Virus record (IMG/VR): IMGVR_UViG_3300015371_000009
Coordinates: 23,983-87,982 of that record
Reading direction: 5' to 3' (one strand)
DNA length: 64,000 nucleotides
Source of the DNA: a virus
Made by a program: the position numbers and the translations under genes. Below, one piece after another: positions 48,559 through 57,664 of the stretch. The notes under the pieces were generated by a model, which did not search any database, was not told the DNA's origin, and worked only from the letters and a program-made list of their open reading frames with translations. Position 1 is the first letter of the stretch. Each line of letters opens with the position of its first letter.

Positions 48559-48852
48559 ATGCCGCTCGACTACGCCGCTTCTGCTGATCTGATGAAGGAC
48601 ATGGAGTTTCAGGGCCGAATCAAATGCGCCTGCCTGAAATATGCGACGTACATCACCGACGAGGCGTCATCGACGCCGGCGCACAACACGCGGCTGCGAT
48701 GGGCGAGCGACACGCTGGCCGCGCCCGACGTGGCCGCCGCCCGCATTGCGCCGGCCGTGGTGATGGATGCGCAAGTGCAGCAGGACGGCTCGGCGATCAG
48801 CGACGCGACATTGCAAACCGTGGTCGAAAACGTCGTCAACAAGATGCTGTAG
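48559..48852 (+). CDS. Fibre-associated small protein (97 aa)
   Basis: The product reads MPLDYAASADLMKDMEFQGR, then AARIAPAVVMDAQVQQDGSA and a helical end. It lies between two fibre genes and resembles small virion proteins of unknown role encoded near Mu-type baseplates. No ATPase or enzyme motif. Confidence 0.55.
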   Translation: MPLDYAASADLMKDMEFQGRIKCACLKYATYITDEASSTPAHNTRLRWASDTLAAPDVAAARIAPAVVMDAQVQQDGSAISDATLQTVVENVVNKML

Positions 48853-48854
48853 CG

Positions 48855-50189
48855 ATGGCGTTCGATTTTCCAAGCTCGCCGACCGTTGGTCAGACCTACA
48901 CTTCCGGCCCGGCCAGTTTTGTCTGGAACGGCTACGGCTGGGAGCAGGGCAGCAATGTCATCACCGCTGATGGTGACAAGGGCGACATTGTTGTTTCCGG
49001 TGGCGGTGCGAGTTGGATGTTGGACTCATCCGTCGCGACCGCTGCCGGTCGCGCCGTGCTTGATGATCCTGATGCGGCGGCACAACTGACAACGCTCGGC
49101 GCGGTCGGCTACGGGACCGCGCAATCACTGACCACCGCGCAGCAAGAGCAAGCGCGCAAGAATGTGTACGCCGCGCCGTTCGATGCGCTGGGTTACTACG
49201 GCCTGCAGACCAACGGTTCGGCTGTCCTCAATCAAGGAGCAGAAGGCTTTTCAACTGCAATCGACACTGGCGGCTATATTTGCGATGGCTGGACAGGAGT
49301 CACGGCTGGCACAGCCAACAAGATTGACATCCTGCAACAGACATCCGGGCCAGTCGGCATTCCAGGCTCGGTCTTTCTGAGGGCAGGAGCAGCCATCACG
49401 TTTGCTGCTGGCGGTTATGCCTTGCTCGGCACAAACATCGAAGGCTATCGCTGGATGCGCTTGCAGTATGGCGTCGCGAACGCGCAGCCGGTCACGGTGG
49501 CGTTTTGGGTTTATGCGTCGATCACAGGCACGGCCGCGTTTGTTGTGAGAAATGCCGCCGCCAATCGATCCTATGTCGCGACGTTCACCGTCAACGCAGC
49601 CAACACTTGGGAATATAAAACGATCACGGTCCCCGGCGACGTGACTGGCACTTGGCCGCTCGATAATAACTGGTCCGCATATCTGTGGTTCTGCGCCGGC
49701 ATCGGCACGACCTACGCGGCGCCGACGCTCAACACCTGGCTCGGCGCAAACTATTTGGGCGCCAGCGGTCAGACCAATTTCCTCGCGACGCTCAATAACG
49801 TGTTCTACATCAGCGGTTTGATGGTGCTGCCGGGCAATGAAGCGCCACCGCAGGCGCGAGCAAGTTTCATCCAGCGTCCGGTGGAGCAGGAGTTGCTGCT
49901 GGCGCAGCGGTACTATTGGGCGGACACCAACCCGACCTGGATTTTTGCCGACGCCGTGTCGGCCGGTCCGTCGGCCGCCTATTTGATGCAGCCGGTCTAT
50001 CACCCGGCGACGATGCGGATTGCGCCAACAATTGGTTTGCCGACATTCAACCTTGGTAGCGTTGGAGCGGTCGGCGCGAACGGTGGCAACCCGAGGGGGT
50101 TTTTGCTGCAAGCTCTGCACAACGCTGCGGCTGGTCAGCGGGTCTATTTCAACTACGCAAGCGGCAAACTAACTGTTTCGGCGCGATGA
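48855..50189 (+). CDS. Tail fibre/receptor-binding protein
   Basis: ATG 48855 lies two bases after the previous stop. The 444-residue product begins FDFPSSPTVGQTYTSGPASF and VWNGYGWEQGS, a typical fibre attachment start. It shares the DKGDIVVSGGGASWMLDSSV module with the spike-fibre fusion, and ends in a carbohydrate-binding-like beta-sandwich (residues 130-330). Host recognition is inferred. Confidence 0.7.
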   Translation: MAFDFPSSPTVGQTYTSGPASFVWNGYGWEQGSNVITADGDKGDIVVSGGGASWMLDSSVATAAGRAVLDDPDAAAQLTTLGAVGYGTAQSLTTAQQEQARKNVYAAPFDALGYYGLQTNGSAVLNQGAEGFSTAIDTGGYICDGWTGVTAGTANKIDILQQTSGPVGIPGSVFLRAGAAITFAAGGYALLGTNIEGYRWMRLQYGVANAQPVTVAFWVYASITGTAAFVVRNAAANRSYVATFTVNAANTWEYKTITVPGDVTGTWPLDNNWSAYLWFCAGIGTTYAAPTLNTWLGANYLGASGQTNFLATLNNVFYISGLMVLPGNEAPPQARASFIQRPVEQELLLAQRYYWADTNPTWIFADAVSAGPSAAYLMQPVYHPATMRIAPTIGLPTFNLGSVGAVGANGGNPRGFLLQALHNAAAGQRVYFNYASGKLTVSAR

Positions 50190-50190
50190 C

Positions 50191-50694
50191 ATGACTGACA
50201 TCCGGCTGGTTCAGCAGGGCGAGTTTCCCTATCAGACCGAGGTGTCGGTCGATTGGTTGCTGCGCGGCGACGGCACGCTCGACGATACTGAATCGCTGGC
50301 CACCTCGGTGATTGTCGCGCTCGGCACCGACCGCCTGGCCGATCGCAATGACGTGCTTCCCGATCCGGATTCGACCGATCGGCGCGGCTGGTGGGGCGAC
50401 CTCGACGCCGAAGAAATCTGGCGCGGCTGGCCGATCGGCACGCGGCTGTGGCTGTTGCGACGCGCCAAGATCACCGGCCCGGAGGCGTTCGAAGGCTCGA
50501 CGCTGGTGCGCATCGAGCACTACATCCGCGAAGCGATTCAGCCGTTCATCGATCTGAAGGCCGCGTCGCGCATGAGCGTTCAGGTTCAGCGCGTCGACCG
50601 GCAACGCATCGATGCATTGATCCAGCTCTACCGCGGCCCGACGCTGGCGGTTGATCTGCGCTACCAAATCTTGTGGGCGGACATTGTCGAGTGA
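50191..50694 (+). CDS. Baseplate protein, Mu gp46 family
   Basis: One base after the previous stop. The 167-residue product has RGDGTLDDTESLATSVIVAL, then RRGWWGDL and GTRLWLLRRAKITGPEAF, the signature of phage GP46 baseplate proteins. Confidence 0.88.
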   Translation: MTDIRLVQQGEFPYQTEVSVDWLLRGDGTLDDTESLATSVIVALGTDRLADRNDVLPDPDSTDRRGWWGDLDAEEIWRGWPIGTRLWLLRRAKITGPEAFEGSTLVRIEHYIREAIQPFIDLKAASRMSVQVQRVDRQRIDALIQLYRGPTLAVDLRYQILWADIVE

Positions 50695-50697
50695 CGC

Positions 50698-50790
50698 ATG
50701 CCGACTGACCGCGAAGCGATGATCATCGTCATGGTCACCGGCATCATTCTGATCGCAGTGTTTATCGTCATCCTGACGCTGCTGTACTAA
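50698..50790 (+). CDS. Mini membrane protein (30 aa)
   Basis: The ORF starts 3 nt after the gp46-like stop: MPTDREAM then a single hydrophobic helix of about 20 residues ending TLLY. It sits between gp46- and gp47-type genes where Mu has no gene. Its coding status is uncertain but spacing and composition support translation. Confidence 0.4.
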   Translation: MPTDREAMIIVMVTGIILIAVFIVILTLLY

Positions 50791-50805
50791 CCCCGGAAAA
50801 TCGAA

Positions 50806-51897
50806 ATGCCTTGGAACACCCCGACTTTGCGGGAGGTGCGAAGCCTTGTCCGCGATGCCATTCGCGGCAGCCTGCCCGGCGCCGACGCGTCGGTTCCGAA
50901 CAGCGTGCTGCGTGTCCTGTCCGATAATCAGGGGGCGTTGTGCCATCTGACGCTGCAATATGTTGACTGGTTGTCCAGGCAGCTCATGCCGGATTTAGCG
51001 GAGGCCGAGTGGCTCGATCGGCATGGCGACATCTGGCTGACCAACGCCGACGCCACCACCGGCCGCAAGGTGGCGACGCTGGCCAGTGGCACCGCGTCGT
51101 TTGAGGGTACGCCGCTGCTGACCGTCCCGACCGGCACGCAGCTCAACGCACAAGACCAAGCCTTTGAGACTACGGCCGACATCATCATCGGTGACACTGC
51201 GACCGAAGGCCCGATCCGTGCGCTCGATCCCGGCAGCGCCGGCAATTTGCTGCCCGGCGTGGCGCTATCGTCTGACCTCGACGGCCTGACCGGCGCCACG
51301 GTGGTGAGCCTGGACGGCGGCACCGATACCGAAACCGACGATCAGCTGCGCGAACGGGTGCTCCGGAGAATTCGCCAGCCGCCGATGGGCGGCGCCGCCC
51401 ACGATTACGAGGCTTGGGTTTTGGCCGTGCCCGGCGTCACCCGCGCGTGGTGCGGCCCGCTCGAGATGGGCATCGGCACGGTCACGACGCGATTCATGAT
51501 GGACGATTTGCGCGCGTCGAATGCCGGCTTCCCGACCGCGTTCGATGTGCAGACCGTGACCGAATATCTCAACACGGTGCGGCCGGTTGCGGTCAAAGAC
51601 TTCTTTGTCGCCGCGCCGATCCCGCAGCGGGTCGATGTCTACATCGAAAACCTGACCCCCGACTCGACTTCGATTCGCGCCGGCATTCAGGCCAGCCTGG
51701 AGGACATGCTGCGAACGCGCAGCGAGCCGGGCGGCACCGTGTTCGCGGCCTGGAAATACCACGCGATCATGGAAGCGCCCGGCGTCACTTCGTTCGATCT
51801 GCGAGTCGTTGATGATGACGTGATGCAATCACCCGGTCACCTCGCTGTCTTAGGTGACGTCGTCTACACAGTCGCCTTCGATGCCAGCGCCAGTTGA
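50806..51897 (+). CDS. Baseplate J protein (Mu gp47-like)
   Basis: The 363-residue product reads PTLREVRSLVRDAIRGSLPG, WLDRHGDIWL, then VPTGTQLNAQDQAFETTADI and GGTDTETDDQLRERVLRRIR, the Baseplate_J pattern. It forms the wedge that triggers sheath contraction. Confidence 0.9.
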   Translation: MPWNTPTLREVRSLVRDAIRGSLPGADASVPNSVLRVLSDNQGALCHLTLQYVDWLSRQLMPDLAEAEWLDRHGDIWLTNADATTGRKVATLASGTASFEGTPLLTVPTGTQLNAQDQAFETTADIIIGDTATEGPIRALDPGSAGNLLPGVALSSDLDGLTGATVVSLDGGTDTETDDQLRERVLRRIRQPPMGGAAHDYEAWVLAVPGVTRAWCGPLEMGIGTVTTRFMMDDLRASNAGFPTAFDVQTVTEYLNTVRPVAVKDFFVAAPIPQRVDVYIENLTPDSTSIRAGIQASLEDMLRTRSEPGGTVFAAWKYHAIMEAPGVTSFDLRVVDDDVMQSPGHLAVLGDVVYTVAFDASAS

Positions 51898-52573
51898 TCG
51901 CGATCGGCATATCCGACGCTCGGGCGACGATTACGCGCAAGCGTTTCTCAGCCTGTTGCCGCAGGGTCAGGCTTGGCCGCGAACGATCGGCTCGACGCTC
52001 GAGCGCGTCTGCAACGGGCTCGCGCAATATTGGGGCTCGGTCGACAACCGCGCTGGCGAGCTGCTCGAGGTCGAAAGCGATCCGCGCATCACGGCTGAGA
52101 TGCTCGACTGGTGGGAGCGGGCATGGGGCTTGCCCGATCCGTGCTGGACCACTGAGCAGACGCTGACCGCTCGCCGCACGATGCTGATGCTGCGCTACAC
52201 GATGATCGGCGCGCAGTCGCGCGCATGGTTCATCGAAATCTCGGCGCTGCTCGGCTACACGATCGAAATCAGCGAGCTGGCGCCGTACATGTGCGGCATC
52301 AGCAAATGCGGCGGCCAGCTCGACGAAATGGGCTTGCCGCGCTGGCAGCTCGGTCCGCCGGAGCTGCGGTTTTACTGGAAGGTCCACGTTCACGACGCGC
52401 CGCTGCATTGGTTTCGCGTCACGCAAAGCGAGTGCGGCGTCGATCCGCATCTGCGCATCGGGTTTGCCGAAGACCTCGAATGCATCCTGCGGCGATGGAA
52501 GCCCGCGCACACCGAAATCGTTTTCGACTACTCGGGATACATTCCCGGCGACCCGATGGCTGGAACACCGTAG
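51881..52573 (+). CDS. Baseplate protein, Mu gp48/DUF2313 family
   Basis: The start ATG 51881 overlaps gp47 by 17 nt. The 230-residue product reads RRSGDDYAQAFLSLLPQGQA then WPRTIGSTLERV and DPRITAEMLDWWERAWGLPD, typical of the YmfQ/gp48 group. It bridges baseplate and fibres. Confidence 0.88.
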   Translation: MPAPVDRDRHIRRSGDDYAQAFLSLLPQGQAWPRTIGSTLERVCNGLAQYWGSVDNRAGELLEVESDPRITAEMLDWWERAWGLPDPCWTTEQTLTARRTMLMLRYTMIGAQSRAWFIEISALLGYTIEISELAPYMCGISKCGGQLDEMGLPRWQLGPPELRFYWKVHVHDAPLHWFRVTQSECGVDPHLRIGFAEDLECILRRWKPAHTEIVFDYSGYIPGDPMAGTP

Positions 52574-52585
52574 CGAGGACTCAAC

Positions 52586-54202
52586 ATGAAATATCAACCA
52601 CCGTATGGCTCACCCGGCGCTGATGATCCTTACGTCAACGGCGATCCGACAATCGCGCGCCAAGGGTCGATCATCCCGGCGCAGGCGGTGGAGCATCCGC
52701 AGCGGGAAATCGTCGAGCTGATCGAGAAGTCGGGCATTGCCCCCGCCGACACCGAACTCAATCAACTGACGTACGCCGCACGCCGGCAGTTCATCAATTT
52801 CTGCGTTGACAGCGGCGCCGCCAACGCCATGTCGGTCGCGCTCGATCCGCCGCTGAATTCCTATTCGCAGGGCATGCCGCTGCGCGTGCTGGTGGCGCAC
52901 AACAACACCGGTCCGACAACCATCAATGTCAATTCGGTCGGCAACCGTCCGGTGGTGCGCGCCGATGGCGCCCAGCTGCAGCCCAACGATTTGCGCGCCG
53001 GCATGATCGCGCTGCTCGTGGATGACGGCACCAAATTCCAAATGGTGAACTTCCAGGGCTTCAACTCCAACACCATCACGACCAACACCTACACGATCCA
53101 CATTCCCTACGTTCAAGACACCGGCAGCCCGAACGCGCTGGTCGCAAATTTTTCGCCAGCGATCACGACGTTCAACAACGGCGACCTGATCCTGGTGCGT
53201 GTCGCCTATGCCAACACCGGCGGTGTTTTGATTTCGATCAACGCTACGGGCAACTACAACCTGTTGCGGAACGACGGACAGCCGCTGCAAAGCAAGGACC
53301 TGATTCCCGGCGAATGCATCCTGCTCGAGTGGAATATCAACTACTGGCAGATGATGCACATGGTGCGGTCGCAAGTTTACATGAAGCTGACCGCCGACCT
53401 GACGCTCTACATTCGCACCGACGGCAACGACGCCAACGACGGCTCGCAAAACGACGCGGCGCACGCCTTCCTGCACATTCAGGCCGCAGTCGAATACGTC
53501 AGGCGCAGCTTTCTAATCTCTGGCCGCACCGTGGTGCTGCAGCTTGGAATTCCGGGCACCTACAGCGGTCCCGGCAACAACTCGCTATCGGGAAATTGCT
53601 CGATTGAAATCAGCAATCTGCCGGGCAGCATTGTCATCAAGGGCGACGACAACAACCCAAGCTCATACATCTTGATGGGCTCAACCAACGCCCAAACCTC
53701 ATATCCGTCGTGCATCGCCATCAGCGGCTCCGGCACCGATGTCACTTGCGCCGGCGTGACGTTCTCAAACCAATCAGACAACAATCACGTCGTGCAATGT
53801 TTCGCCAACGCGACGATCCGGATCAACAACTGCAACTGGTCCGGGCTTGGCACGATCGGCGCTCACGTCGCCACCTTCAACGGCGCGGCCTGGCTCTACG
53901 GATATTTCCACACCTACTCGCAGGCCTCGGCCTTCCTCAGCTCGATGGGCGGCGATGTTCACTTGCCGGCGTGGTTCTCACTGACCAACACGCACGGCAT
54001 CAATTTTTCGCGGGCGTTCATCGATCTGTTCAACGCCTACGGCGAAGTCGATTACGGCTTTGCCGGCTTCACCGGTGGCGCCAGCGGGCCGCACTTCAAC
54101 ATCGTCGCCAATTCGGTGCTGCTCACCAACGGCCCGCAAGATTTCTTGCCTGGCAACCAGCCCGGCCAGTCCGATAGCAGCAGCGTCTATTACGGCACCT
54201 AG
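52586..54202 (+). CDS. Tail fibre with parallel beta-helix-like region
   Basis: The 538-residue product has an N-terminal region (SIIPAQAVEHPQREIVELIE) like Mu-type fibre attachment domains. Residues 270-450 have repeated short beta strands (TYSGPGNNSLSGNCSIEISN, VTCAGVTFSNQSDNN) of pectate-lyase-like character. It is probably a receptor-binding or polysaccharide-degrading fibre; no catalytic residues identified. Confidence 0.72.
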   Translation: MKYQPPYGSPGADDPYVNGDPTIARQGSIIPAQAVEHPQREIVELIEKSGIAPADTELNQLTYAARRQFINFCVDSGAANAMSVALDPPLNSYSQGMPLRVLVAHNNTGPTTINVNSVGNRPVVRADGAQLQPNDLRAGMIALLVDDGTKFQMVNFQGFNSNTITTNTYTIHIPYVQDTGSPNALVANFSPAITTFNNGDLILVRVAYANTGGVLISINATGNYNLLRNDGQPLQSKDLIPGECILLEWNINYWQMMHMVRSQVYMKLTADLTLYIRTDGNDANDGSQNDAAHAFLHIQAAVEYVRRSFLISGRTVVLQLGIPGTYSGPGNNSLSGNCSIEISNLPGSIVIKGDDNNPSSYILMGSTNAQTSYPSCIAISGSGTDVTCAGVTFSNQSDNNHVVQCFANATIRINNCNWSGLGTIGAHVATFNGAAWLYGYFHTYSQASAFLSSMGGDVHLPAWFSLTNTHGINFSRAFIDLFNAYGEVDYGFAGFTGGASGPHFNIVANSVLLTNGPQDFLPGNQPGQSDSSSVYYGT

Positions 54203-54205
54203 CCC

Positions 54206-54619
54206 ATGAGCAATCTGCTTGCGCTTCCGTTCGTGCAGATGTCGGTGCAAACCGGCAACAACGAAGACTGGATCGACGCGCTCAAATACGTGTCGCCGCC
54301 GACCGGTATGGACCCGGAAGACCCGGCTGCGCCGCAGACCGACTTGCGCGGCATCACCTTCGAAATGGAAGTGCGCCGCTCGCGCGATGACCACGAAGTG
54401 ATCATCAGCGCAACCACCGCCGACGGCTCGCTGTCGGTCGGCGCCGCGCCGAATTACGGTTACTTGATCTTCAGCATCAGGTCGGAGGTGATGAGGTCAA
54501 AACGCGCTGGTGACTACGTCGCCGACGTGGTCGGCCGTGACGATCAGTACGCGCGCAGAGTCATCGACATGGACCTGACGATCGTTGAAGGGGTCACCAA
54601 ATGGCCATCACCAGCATAA
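54206..54619 (+). CDS. Tail-associated protein (137 aa), unknown
   Basis: The product reads [20 protein letters not shown] and [20 protein letters not shown], a small beta-rich protein like those encoded beside fibres in similar phages. Its 3' end overlaps the next gene by 19 nt. Function unknown. Confidence 0.55.
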   Translation: MSNLLALPFVQMSVQTGNNEDWIDALKYVSPPTGMDPEDPAAPQTDLRGITFEMEVRRSRDDHEVIISATTADGSLSVGAAPNYGYLIFSIRSEVMRSKRAGDYVADVVGRDDQYARRVIDMDLTIVEGVTKWPSPA

Positions 54620-56076
54620 CCAGCGCGATTGAAGGCGGGAGCGGCGTCGCCGTTATCGCCTGCGCGCCGCTCGCGCCAGCCGGGCCGATCATCGCCGGCA
54701 CCTCGATCACGTCGATCGACATCGGGCTCGGCAGCAAGGGCCTGATCATGCAGCAATTCGGACTCGGCTTTCAGCCGGGCATCCGCGTGCGCGCGTCGGC
54801 CGACATCAATCACTGGATGGAAGGGCCGGTCACTTCGTTCACCGATCAGCAGCTGATCATCAACGTCGACCTGATCTACGGCACCGGCACCTTTGCCTCA
54901 TGGTCGGTCACCGTCGCCGGCCAGCCCGGCCAGCAGGGACCAGCCGGGCCGCAAGGTCCGCAAGGCACGCCGGGCGGGCCGGAGGGGCCGCCGGGACCAA
55001 CCGGCGCGCAAGGGCCGCAGGGTGTGAGTGGTCCTGCCGGGGCAACCGGGCCGCAGGGCATCGATGGGCCAGTTGGGCCGCAGGGGCCTCCCGGCGTCGA
55101 CGGTCCGCCTGGGCCAACCGGTCCTGCCGGCACACCGGGAGGGCCTCCAGGTCCGACGGGGCCAGTCGGGCCTGCAGGGCCGGCCGGGCCAGCCGGGCCA
55201 ACTGGACCGCAAGGCATCCAAGGCGTGCCGGGCCCAGCGGGCACCGCGTCCTATCCGCTGCAGATCATCAGCGGCAATATCTCGCTGCGCTACGGCAACC
55301 CGTTCACGGTCGACGGCTCGAACAACCTGATCATTCCAAACGGCGTCTACGTCAGGGTGACCGGCGACGTGATGACCGGTGCGCTCTCGGTCGGCGCTGG
55401 CGCGGTGCCGGCAAACGCTGCCAACAACCAGCTTTTCACCAGCACCTGGTCTGGCAACAATCTGGCGTTCAACAATTATTTGAACGCCGGCGGCGCCTGG
55501 ATCGCCACCACGACGAACTTTGCTGGGTTGCTGTCGTTCGATGCAAACGCAGGCCAACTTAATGTTTGGATGGGCGACAAAACAACGGCCGGTCAGGGTA
55601 TCACGCAGTATCAGAATCCATTTCAATTTCGGCAGAACGGAATCTTTTGGGCGAATGGCGGCTATGCTGACATCAACGGCTACGGCGTTCGTTTCAGCTA
55701 CAATACTGGCAACGGGATACTGCAGCACTCGAGCGCAGGCGCGTCGTTCCAGACGATTTGGGACGGCAGCTCGGTCAAGACCGGATTGGCCGGCAGCGGC
55801 TACATCAAATTTCCGAATGGCGTGATCCTGCAGTGGGGTTCGGTTGGCGGCGCGGTGGACGATCAGGTTGTGTATTTCCCGACGGTGTTTCCAAGCGGCG
55901 TCTGGTCGATCGTCGGCAGCGTCTTTAATAGCCCTGATTACACTCAGGCGCTGACCTTCCACGTGCGCAGCGATTTCACCAACGCTTACTTCGTTGGCGC
56001 AATTCGCAGCATCGTCAACGGTGGCTTGGTCAACCATCACGACAGCCCGTACTTCTGGATGGCCATAGGGGTCTGA
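54601..56076 (+). CDS. Collagen-like tail fibre
   Basis: The 491-residue product has an N-terminal beta domain (1-100), a collagen Gly-X-Y domain (about 102-215), and a C-terminal head-binding-like beta domain with [20 protein letters not shown], a common phage fibre tip pattern (often annotated as gp53-like). It would form a long trimeric fibre. Confidence 0.75.
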   Translation: MAITSITSAIEGGSGVAVIACAPLAPAGPIIAGTSITSIDIGLGSKGLIMQQFGLGFQPGIRVRASADINHWMEGPVTSFTDQQLIINVDLIYGTGTFASWSVTVAGQPGQQGPAGPQGPQGTPGGPEGPPGPTGAQGPQGVSGPAGATGPQGIDGPVGPQGPPGVDGPPGPTGPAGTPGGPPGPTGPVGPAGPAGPAGPTGPQGIQGVPGPAGTASYPLQIISGNISLRYGNPFTVDGSNNLIIPNGVYVRVTGDVMTGALSVGAGAVPANAANNQLFTSTWSGNNLAFNNYLNAGGAWIATTTNFAGLLSFDANAGQLNVWMGDKTTAGQGITQYQNPFQFRQNGIFWANGGYADINGYGVRFSYNTGNGILQHSSAGASFQTIWDGSSVKTGLAGSGYIKFPNGVILQWGSVGGAVDDQVVYFPTVFPSGVWSIVGSVFNSPDYTQALTFHVRSDFTNAYFVGAIRSIVNGGLVNHHDSPYFWMAIGV

Positions 56077-56077
56077 C

Positions 56078-56386
56078 ATGAACGATGTGACCTATCGCGC
56101 CGTGCTGGGCAAAAACGGCGAGCCGCGCGGCTTCTATCCGTCCGACATTTTTCCTCCTGGCGAGGACGGCAAAAGCAATCCGAAGGTGCCGCGTGAGGCC
56201 GTTGAAATCAGCGCAGAAGTCTATCGCGCGCTGATCGAAAACCAGTCGCGCGCCCGCTACATCAACGGCAAAGTTGAGATGCGCGAGCCAATCGCAGCGC
56301 CGCCGGCACCGAACACAATACCGACGCCACCGAACCCGCTGGACGCAATCCTCGAGCGGCTCGAGCGACTTGAAAAACGGAGATGA
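56078..56386 (+). CDS. Tail fibre assembly-like protein
   Basis: The 102-residue product reads GEPRGFYPSDIFPPGEDGKS then VPREAVEISAEVYRALIENQ, the 'FY...I....P..avEIs...y..L...Q' pattern of fibre assembly chaperones. The C-terminal helix pairs (DAILERLERLEKR). It directly follows the fibre gene. Confidence 0.65.
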   Translation: MNDVTYRAVLGKNGEPRGFYPSDIFPPGEDGKSNPKVPREAVEISAEVYRALIENQSRARYINGKVEMREPIAAPPAPNTIPTPPNPLDAILERLERLEKRR

Positions 56387-56826
56387 TCATGGCCGACAAG
56401 ACCACACCGCCCGCGCCGGAGCAGCGCGCGCCGGAGCAACGCACCATCACCCCGCCCGCAGACTTGCCGCCGGAGTTCGTTGCCGATTACCCCGAGGCAC
56501 CGACCCGCCAAATTACGCCGGTGACCTACGCCACCGAAAGAGAATCCTGGGCGTGGTCGTGCAACGTGTCGCGAAATTTGATTGATGCATGGACAGCGTC
56601 GACGGGCGCGATGGCGCACCGCGGAACGGGCATTCCGGGAAAGGCTCCGACGCCCGGAAATGTCACGTTGAACGTGCCGCACGGCACGCACGTCGACGTG
56701 GTCGAGCAGAATCAACAGCCGCAGAACCAGGCGGCGGCGCAAACGAAAGCGCCGCCATTGCCGCCGATGCAACCGCTGCGCATGGGCGCGCCAACGCCAT
56801 CACCAGCACCGAAACCGAAACCCTAA
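56383..56826 (+). CDS. Pro-rich protein (147 aa), unknown
   Basis: ATGA overlap with the previous gene. The product is disordered and Pro/Ala/Gln-rich with a short ordered centre (TYATERESWAWSCNVSRNLI then DAWTAST). It lies between the fibre module and the holin. Function not recognised. Confidence 0.5.
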   Translation: MIMADKTTPPAPEQRAPEQRTITPPADLPPEFVADYPEAPTRQITPVTYATERESWAWSCNVSRNLIDAWTASTGAMAHRGTGIPGKAPTPGNVTLNVPHGTHVDVVEQNQQPQNQAAAQTKAPPLPPMQPLRMGAPTPSPAPKPKP

Positions 56827-56840
56827 AAGAGGAGGTTTCC

Positions 56841-57140
56841 ATGGCCTGCTTGTCACTCGCATTCTGGTATGACGTGTTCGTCTATGTCGTTGTGCTGGTC
56901 GCAGTGTGCGCGTTGCTGCGGCTGCTGGTCATGGCGTTGGGTGGCGCGTCAGGGCCATTCTGGCCGCCGACGTTCATGCCGCCAGCCGGCGCTGCCAACA
57001 GCCTGCCCGGCTTCATCGCTGCAGCCTTGAATATTATTATTTGGGCGATCATCGTCCTGTTCATTTTGTGGCTGATCTTCATGTTGATCGGTTGCCTTGT
57101 CGGCGGGGGAGGCTGGCCGCTTCGTTTCCCTCGGCCGTAG
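56841..57140 (+). CDS. Putative holin
   Basis: AGGAGG precedes ATG 56841. The 99-residue product has two membrane segments (VFVYVVVLVAVCALLRLLVM and LNIIIWAIIVLFILWLIFML) joined by a short loop. Size, topology and position just upstream of the endolysin fit a holin, which sets lysis timing. No specific holin family recognised. Confidence 0.6.
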   Translation: MACLSLAFWYDVFVYVVVLVAVCALLRLLVMALGGASGPFWPPTFMPPAGAANSLPGFIAAALNIIIWAIIVLFILWLIFMLIGCLVGGGGWPLRFPRP

Positions 57141-57225
57141 GCGGCGGCGAGAGTCAGGTCGCGCCGCTGCCGCCCTACCCACCGGCGCCGCCGCCGATCT
57201 GCCGGAACTGCTGAAATGAAATGCC

Positions 57226-57576
57226 ATGATCCGATGGCTGATCTGGTTTGCGTTTGTTGTTGCGCTGGCGGCGATCGTCAGTGACAGCCTGTCGCAGAAG
57301 GTGACCCACCCGTACAATCCGTTGGCGCATCCAGTCCAACCGATCCTGCCGACCTACTGCATGGACGAAGCATCGCGCGAGAAGCTGCGGGTGATCATGT
57401 TCAAGGCCATCGACGAAGCGCTGGAGAAGCATATCGAGCTGTTGTGGGAAACATGGATGAAAGACTTGCGCGACAAGAACCAACCGGCGCGCGCCCGCGC
57501 TGGCATTCATCACGGCATGGGCATTTATTTGCATTCGATGGTGGCGGTGACGCAGTGGAGCCCGCCGCAATGCTGA
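57226..57576 (+). CDS. Membrane-anchored lysis-region protein
   Basis: The 116-residue product has an N-terminal membrane helix (WLIWFAFVVALAAIVSDSL) and a periplasmic part with helices and a CMDEASREKLRVIMFKAIDE segment. It may be an i-spanin-like or holin-associated protein. The order holin, this gene, endolysin is suggestive; family not confirmed. Confidence 0.5.
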   Translation: MIRWLIWFAFVVALAAIVSDSLSQKVTHPYNPLAHPVQPILPTYCMDEASREKLRVIMFKAIDEALEKHIELLWETWMKDLRDKNQPARARAGIHHGMGIYLHSMVAVTQWSPPQC

Positions 57577-57664
57577 AGTGGCGGCAAAGCCCGAAGCGTG
57601 GTCACGCTGTGAACAGTTCGGTAGCCGGGAAGGGACGCCCGGCCCGCCACCGGAGAAAAATGTC

